Of a stretch of DNA of 11,265 nt, positions 7,541 to 11,265 are shown piece after piece. Within the stretch, counting starts at the first letter, position 1, and every line of letters begins with the position of its first letter. Source of the stretch: Planctomycetaceae bacterium (GTDB lineage Bacteria > Planctomycetota > Planctomycetia > Planctomycetales > Planctomycetaceae); NCBI GenBank assembly GCA_947479075.1, contig CANJZR010000071.1, forward strand, positions 1 to 11,265, given 5' to 3'. Position numbers and translations under genes: made by a program. The notes below the pieces were generated by a model, which saw nothing but the letters and a program-made list of their open reading frames with translations, was not told the DNA's origin and did not search any database.

Positions 7541-8419
7541 TCACCCCGGCCACACTCCCTGAAACACCTCAGTCGCTGGCCCCGTCATAAACACAGACTC
7601 GTCGTCGCCTGGCCACTCCAGTTCCAGGTCTCCACCCGGCAGATGAGCCAGCAGCTTCCGCCCGGTCCGTCCGGTCAGCACCCCAGCCACAGCCACCGAA
7701 CACGCCCCGGTCCCACAGGCCAGCGTAATCCCGCTGCCGCGTTCCCAGGTCCGCATCGTCACTTCGGTCGGGCTGTGGACCTGCACAAAATGAACGTTGA
7801 TCCGTCGTGGAAACACAGCTGCGTTTTCGAGAATTGGCCCGATCGCTGTCAGAGGCACGCGTGAAACGTCTTTGCAGTACAGCACCAAGTGCGGGTTCCC
7901 CATGCTGACGCAGGTGATCCGCGGATCGAGCCCACACTCTGCGAACCAGGCAGGCGAATTGGCGACCCACTCTGCAATCGGAAGTGGGGCATCGACCACG
8001 CGCGGCCCGGACAGCGTCGTCGGGATCTCAGCGGCCCCCAGAATCGGCTGGCCCATGTTCACGCGGACGCGTTCGACCTTCCCTTGAGCATTCGGGAAGA
8101 CCTGCAGCGTCAGCACCCCGCGACCGGTTTCGATCTTCAGCTCCGGCTTGCGGGCGATGCCATGATCATGCACCAGCTTGGCGACGCAGCGGACGCCGTT
8201 GCCGCACATCTCCGACTCGCTGCCGTCGTTGTTAAACATCCGCATCCGGGCATCACCACGCTCAGACGGGCAGACGAGGATCATCCCATCTCCGCCGACG
8301 CCGAAGTTCCGGTCGCTGATCTTCCGGGCTAGTTCCGGCAAGTCGGCAGGCAACTTCTCCTCGAACGCGTTGATGTACACGTAATCGTTGCCCGCCCCCT
8401 GCATCTTCGTAAACCGCAT
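7541..8419 (-). CDS. dapF: Diaminopimelate epimerase
   Basis: DapF interconverts LL- and meso-diaminopimelate in the cytoplasm; meso-DAP is the direct lysine precursor and a peptidoglycan cross-linking residue. The family signatures are clear: RFTKMQGAGNDYVYIN at the start, FGVGGDGMILV, NNDGSESEMCGNGVRCVAKL with the first catalytic Cys (about residue 72), SMGNPHLVLY, and TWERGSGITLACGTGACSVA with the second catalytic Cys (about 235). The substrate-contacting Glu-Arg pair WERG is present. At 292 residues it has normal family length and looks intact. I chose the ATG at 8419 rather than the GTG directly before it (8422), because GAGGAG (8425-8430) is 5 bases away and the family begins with Met-[x]-Phe-x-Lys-Met. 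It lies 150 bases downstream of pgi on the same strand. Confidence 0.97.
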   Translation of the reverse strand: MRFTKMQGAGNDYVYINAFEEKLPADLPELARKISDRNFGVGGDGMILVCPSERGDARMRMFNNDGSESEMCGNGVRCVAKLVHDHGIARKPELKIETGRGVLTLQVFPNAQGKVERVRVNMGQPILGAAEIPTTLSGPRVVDAPLPIAEWVANSPAWFAECGLDPRITCVSMGNPHLVLYCKDVSRVPLTAIGPILENAAVFPRRINVHFVQVHSPTEVTMRTWERGSGITLACGTGACSVAVAGVLTGRTGRKLLAHLPGGDLELEWPGDDESVFMTGPATEVFQGVWPG

Positions 8420-8424
8420 CACAG

Positions 8425-8430
8425 CTCCTC
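8425..8430 (-). promoter_or_regulatory. Strong ribosome binding site of dapF
   Basis: On the minus strand this reads GAGGAG, 5 bases before the ATG at 8419 and only 2 before the GTG at 8422, favouring the ATG. Confidence 0.65.
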
Positions 8431-8479
8431 ACCTCACCACCGCCGCATCACAACGCGGCCACACAAATGACACCCGCTT

Positions 8480-8485
8480 ATTGTA
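8480..8485 (-). promoter_or_regulatory. Possible -10 element for dapF
   Basis: TACAAT on the minus strand, about 60 bases before the dapF start, is one mismatch from the sigma-70 consensus. No convincing -35 hexamer lies 16-18 bases upstream, so this is weak. Confidence 0.25.
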
Positions 8486-8569
8486 GAGAGTTCGCCCGGC
8501 CAAAGCCCACGCCCGAGCTGCCCCCCTTCTGGCCATCAGCTATCCGCCACAAGCCATCAGCCTCGCCCC

Positions 8570-9964
8570 TCACCCGCCCAGATTGGCGACCGTCTTCTTC
8601 TTATACGCCTCCACTCCCGGCTGGCCGTAGGGGTTGATCCCGATCAGTCGGCCTTCGACGACAGTGGCCAGCATGAAGAACTGGAACACCTGCCCCAGAG
8701 CGTACGCATCGAGCGACGGCAGGATCAGGCTCGCCGTCGGTCGGCCCGCTTCGGCATAGGCCTGATTGGTCCCGGCTGTCGCGGCGGCCAGGATCTGCGG
8801 GATCGTCTTCCCGGCGTATTTATTCAGCTGATCGTGATCATCAGCGGTCTTCGGCAGGGCCACCGGCGGGGTCGCGGGCTTCTCGACGATGAGGTTCGTA
8901 ATCAGCTTGTCCTTCGCCCCCTCCTGGTGCTGCTGTCCACGGCTGTGCAGGTCGCGGGTGTTTACCACCGTCAGTGGGAAGGCCCCGCGCTCGTGCTTGC
9001 CGAGGCTCTCTGCCAGCAGCTGGTCGTACCACAGCCCCACCGCCTCCAGCCGCTTGCCCCATGTCGACAGAACGCGGTTCTTCAGCCCGCGATCTCGCTC
9101 CAACAAATGGCACACAGCCACATAGTCGAGCACCGGGTTCTCGCCCTGCGGAGCCGTCTTGAACTGCTCGGTCATATCGGCCGCCCCGCGCAGCATCGCT
9201 TCGATGTCGACGCCCAGCACAGCTGCAGGGTAGAGCCCGACCGCCGTCAGCACCGAGAACCGCCCGCCGACGCCGTCCGGAATCGGGAAGACATCGGGGT
9301 ACTTCGCCGCGTTCGACACATCGCGCAGCTTCCCAACTTCGCCCGTGATGGGCACGACCAGATTCCGGGCCAAGTCCGAACTGGCTCCGTAATACGCATC
9401 GAGGGCATTGCGAAAAATCCGGAACGCCGCAGCTGTCTCCAGCGTGCCGCCCGACTTGCTGATGACGCAGATGCCCCAGCGCTCGGTCAGTTCCTTGGGG
9501 TTCTTGCAATGAGCGGCCAGCAGCTGCAGCAACCCGTGCACCGAGTCGTTGTCGACGTTGTCGCCTTCGAAGTAGAGCCGGGGCACGCCGCCGCGTTCGG
9601 CCCGCGTCAGATCGTTGTGATAGGGGTGGCACACCGCCTCGAAGATCGCCCGCAGGCCCATGTACGACCCGCCGATCCCGAGCGACACCAGAATGTCGAT
9701 CTGCTCCCGCAGCCGCTTCGCCGACGCCTCGATCCGCGAAAGCAGTTTGTCCGCTCCCCCGGCCAGCAGCTCCGTCGGCAACTCAATAAACCCTGCATCG
9801 AGCGGCAGCTTGTCCTCCGGAATCTTTCGCTTCTGCCTCAGATCCGCCACATCGGCCACTGTCTCCGCCCGGGCTGCCTCCAGCGACGGTTTCAACCCGC
9901 GCAAGGCCGCAGGCTGAATAAAGGGCAGGGCAGCTGAGGCGTCGTAGCGAAGTGTGCTGGGCAT
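8570..9964 (-). CDS. pgi: Glucose-6-phosphate isomerase
   Basis: Pgi interconverts glucose 6-phosphate and fructose 6-phosphate in glycolysis, gluconeogenesis and sugar-nucleotide supply. With the ATG at 9964 the protein has 464 residues, near the length of the shorter bacterial type. Two SIS domains are visible. The first has VSLGIGGSYMGLRAIFEA (93-110) and the phosphate-binding ISKSGGTLET (168-177). Catalytic candidates are Glu319 in QLLAESLGKHERG, His340 in TRDLHSRGQQHQEG, and Lys455 in the C-terminal signature INPYGQPGVEAYKK (443-456). GGRFSVLTAVGLYPAAVLG (233-251) also matches the family. A GTG at 10015 would add 17 residues (including LAVDRRDTP) that do not look like family sequence, so I prefer 9964, although its Shine-Dalgarno site is weak. 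The gene is complete, with every key residue present. Confidence 0.97.
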   Translation of the reverse strand: MPSTLRYDASAALPFIQPAALRGLKPSLEAARAETVADVADLRQKRKIPEDKLPLDAGFIELPTELLAGGADKLLSRIEASAKRLREQIDILVSLGIGGSYMGLRAIFEAVCHPYHNDLTRAERGGVPRLYFEGDNVDNDSVHGLLQLLAAHCKNPKELTERWGICVISKSGGTLETAAAFRIFRNALDAYYGASSDLARNLVVPITGEVGKLRDVSNAAKYPDVFPIPDGVGGRFSVLTAVGLYPAAVLGVDIEAMLRGAADMTEQFKTAPQGENPVLDYVAVCHLLERDRGLKNRVLSTWGKRLEAVGLWYDQLLAESLGKHERGAFPLTVVNTRDLHSRGQQHQEGAKDKLITNLIVEKPATPPVALPKTADDHDQLNKYAGKTIPQILAAATAGTNQAYAEAGRPTASLILPSLDAYALGQVFQFFMLATVVEGRLIGINPYGQPGVEAYKKKTVANLGG

Positions 9965-10117
9965 CGGAGTGTCTCGTCGGTCAACCGCCAGCCCGTCATT
10001 CCCGAGTCCCCACACGGGTCCCCCTCATCGCGAGCCAGCTCAACACGAGATGTAGCCCCTGCACGCCCGAACCGCCAGAGAAGTTTTGAGAAATTACCGA
10101 GAGAAGCAAGCGGCATC

Positions 10118-10140
10118 GCGAGGTGGCCGGGCCACCTCGC
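10118..10140 (-). terminator. GC-rich hairpin directly after the sulfatase stop codon
   Basis: GCGAGGTGGCC and GGCCACCTCGC form perfect 11-base arms separated by one base (realistically about 9-10 pairs with a 3-5 base loop). The element touches the TGA of the sulfatase at 10141-10143, the position expected of a terminator. On the minus strand no T-run follows (GATGCCGCTTGC), so it is not a classical intrinsic terminator. It may act as an RNA-stabilising 3' stem or be a copy of a dispersed palindromic repeat. Confidence 0.5.
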
Positions 10141-11265
10141 TCACTTAAGCTCAACCGAGACTTGCTTAATCTGGCCCTCAAACGCGAACGGCCTTCGCTC
10201 GAAGTAATCACGGGAAACAGTGGAACCGAGGTCGGTGCCGACATCGAAGCTTTCGCTGGCTGTAAAGGCCGCGGGCACGGTCATCTTGACCTTGGCTCGG
10301 GCGACTTCCTGACCGTCCAGGGTCAGTGCGATATCTGCCGGGGCGCCGGGCTTGGGAATCTTGAGTGAAGTATTCACCACAAGAGTGTGTTTGCCTGCAG
10401 CGACTTGATTCTCGGACTTCGCAATCGCACGATCGATAATCATGAGGTTGTATTCAAAGACAAGATGCCCCTTGTCCATGTAACAGGTCAGGCCGCCGCC
10501 CGCACCGCCCAGGGCATAGAGCACTCCGCTGGCCTCCTCACCACATTCGAAATCGATGGTGACCGTGTTGTTGTGATTTCCCAGCGCGGGAGCTGTGAAC
10601 TCGGGCATGCGCGTGGTGGTGTCGTCGAAGGTCCAGCTGGTGTAGGGAGACTTGATCCGATCTTCGGGATGGATACGCAGCCAGATTCCAGCTCCGATCG
10701 GAAAGACCTTGTTCTCTTCGGCTTGGGCGAGGAAGAGTTTCTTCAGTTCTTCGACCTTCTCCGGATGCTGCTGTGCCAAGTCGTGCTGCTGGGAGTAGTC
10801 CTTAGTCAGGTCGTAGAGTTCCCACACGGCCTTGGAGGAGTCCCATTGATCGAGGCCTGGTTGTGCGTTCAGCCAGGGACTGAGCGGGCCAAACGTGCAG
10901 GCATACCACCCATCGGCATAGATGCCATCGCTGCCGTTGTTGTCGAAATACTGAACGTGCTTGTTCTCAGGCGAATGTGCATCGGTCAGGCTGGCTGCCA
11001 TGCTGACGCCATCGATGGGGTCCTGCGGGAAACCGTTCACTTCCTGTGGTGGCTTGATGCCAATCACGTCATAGAGCGTCGGTGCGATGTCATTGACGTG
11101 ATAGAACTGGGACCGCGGCGTTTTGTCGGCTTTGATCTTCCGAGGCCAGGAGACGACCAGCGGATTGCGGGTCCCGCCAAAGTGCGAGGCGACCAGCTTC
11201 GTATGGCGGAACGGCGTGTTCCCCGCCCAGGCCCACCCCGAGTGCTTGATGTTATCGGTCAGAGG
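10141..11265 (-). CDS. Arylsulfatase, C-terminal part (N-terminus outside window)
   Basis: The frame is open from the right edge to the TGA at 10141, giving 374 residues. It is the C-terminal half of a PF00884-type sulfatase, which hydrolyses sulfate esters and is usually exported; in Planctomycetes these typically act on sulfated polysaccharides. Visible signatures are GWAWAGNTPFRHTK (10-23), with the Lys equivalent to the active-site Lys after the third segment, HFGGTRNPLVVSWP (28-41), and HVNDIAPTLYDVIGI (56-70). An ELYDLTKDYSQQHDLAQQHP segment follows, typical of arylsulfatases. The C-terminal domain ends with ESFDVGTDLGSTVSRDYF and PFAFEGQIKQVSVELK, characteristic of the AtsA-like group. 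The formylglycine CxPxR motif and signal peptide would lie beyond 11265, so activity cannot be confirmed. The substrate is unknown. Confidence 0.95.
   Translation of the reverse strand, partial: PLTDNIKHSGWAWAGNTPFRHTKLVASHFGGTRNPLVVSWPRKIKADKTPRSQFYHVNDIAPTLYDVIGIKPPQEVNGFPQDPIDGVSMAASLTDAHSPENKHVQYFDNNGSDGIYADGWYACTFGPLSPWLNAQPGLDQWDSSKAVWELYDLTKDYSQQHDLAQQHPEKVEELKKLFLAQAEENKVFPIGAGIWLRIHPEDRIKSPYTSWTFDDTTTRMPEFTAPALGNHNNTVTIDFECGEEASGVLYALGGAGGGLTCYMDKGHLVFEYNLMIIDRAIAKSENQVAAGKHTLVVNTSLKIPKPGAPADIALTLDGQEVARAKVKMTVPAAFTASESFDVGTDLGSTVSRDYFERRPFAFEGQIKQVSVELK

Noticed and set aside
8532..8561. Nine-base direct repeat GCCATCAGC, two copies 21 bases apart after the pgi stop
   Set aside because: There are only two short copies with no further periodicity; it is not a CRISPR array or recognisable repeat.
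8834..9937. Long 367-codon plus-strand open frame opposite pgi
   Set aside because: It is a shadow of the GC-rich pgi gene. The translation is rich in Arg/Gln/His and has no domain-like pattern, while pgi on the other strand carries every family signature.

Overview
The window looks like a chromosomal segment of a Planctomycetes bacterium, probably of the Planctomycetaceae. I infer this from four things: a secreted 'membrane-bound dehydrogenase'-type propeller protein of the sort that is abundant in this phylum, a large secreted FG-GAP/VCBS-like protein, an arylsulfatase, and a moderately GC-rich composition with loosely packed genes. No genus can be named from the sequence alone. Almost everything is on the minus strand; the only convincing plus-strand gene is a YjdF/DUF2238 membrane protein.

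Layout from left to right. Positions 1-1433 (-) hold the N-terminal 477 codons of a secreted protein: signal peptide, jelly-roll-like domain, and a beta-propeller interrupted by a PDZ domain. Positions 1664-2293 (+) encode the DUF2238 membrane protein. Positions 2316-4316 (-) encode a secreted repeat protein with DxDxDG-type calcium-binding loops. Positions 4406-4627 (-) and 4658-6739 (-) form a probable two-gene operon: an APC-superfamily permease with a large soluble C-terminal domain, followed by a small two-segment membrane protein. Positions 6740-7377 hold a possibly structured leader for that operon and a frame-disrupted small gene. Positions 7541-8419 (-) are dapF (diaminopimelate epimerase) and 8570-9964 (-) are pgi (glucose-6-phosphate isomerase). 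Positions 10141-11265 (-) are the C-terminal 374 residues of an arylsulfatase; a strong GC-rich hairpin sits directly after its stop codon.

Functionally, the window mixes housekeeping metabolism (pgi in glycolysis/gluconeogenesis, dapF in lysine and peptidoglycan precursor synthesis) with envelope and secreted functions (sulfatase, propeller protein, FG-GAP protein, transporter). Apart from the permease pair, spacing and mixed functions give little evidence that the genes form one pathway. I see no CRISPR array, tRNA, rRNA, insertion sequence, integrase or phage gene. The points most worth a second look are the PDZ insertion in the propeller protein, the broken locus at 6916-7377, the possible leader structure before the permease, and the permease's cytosolic tail.
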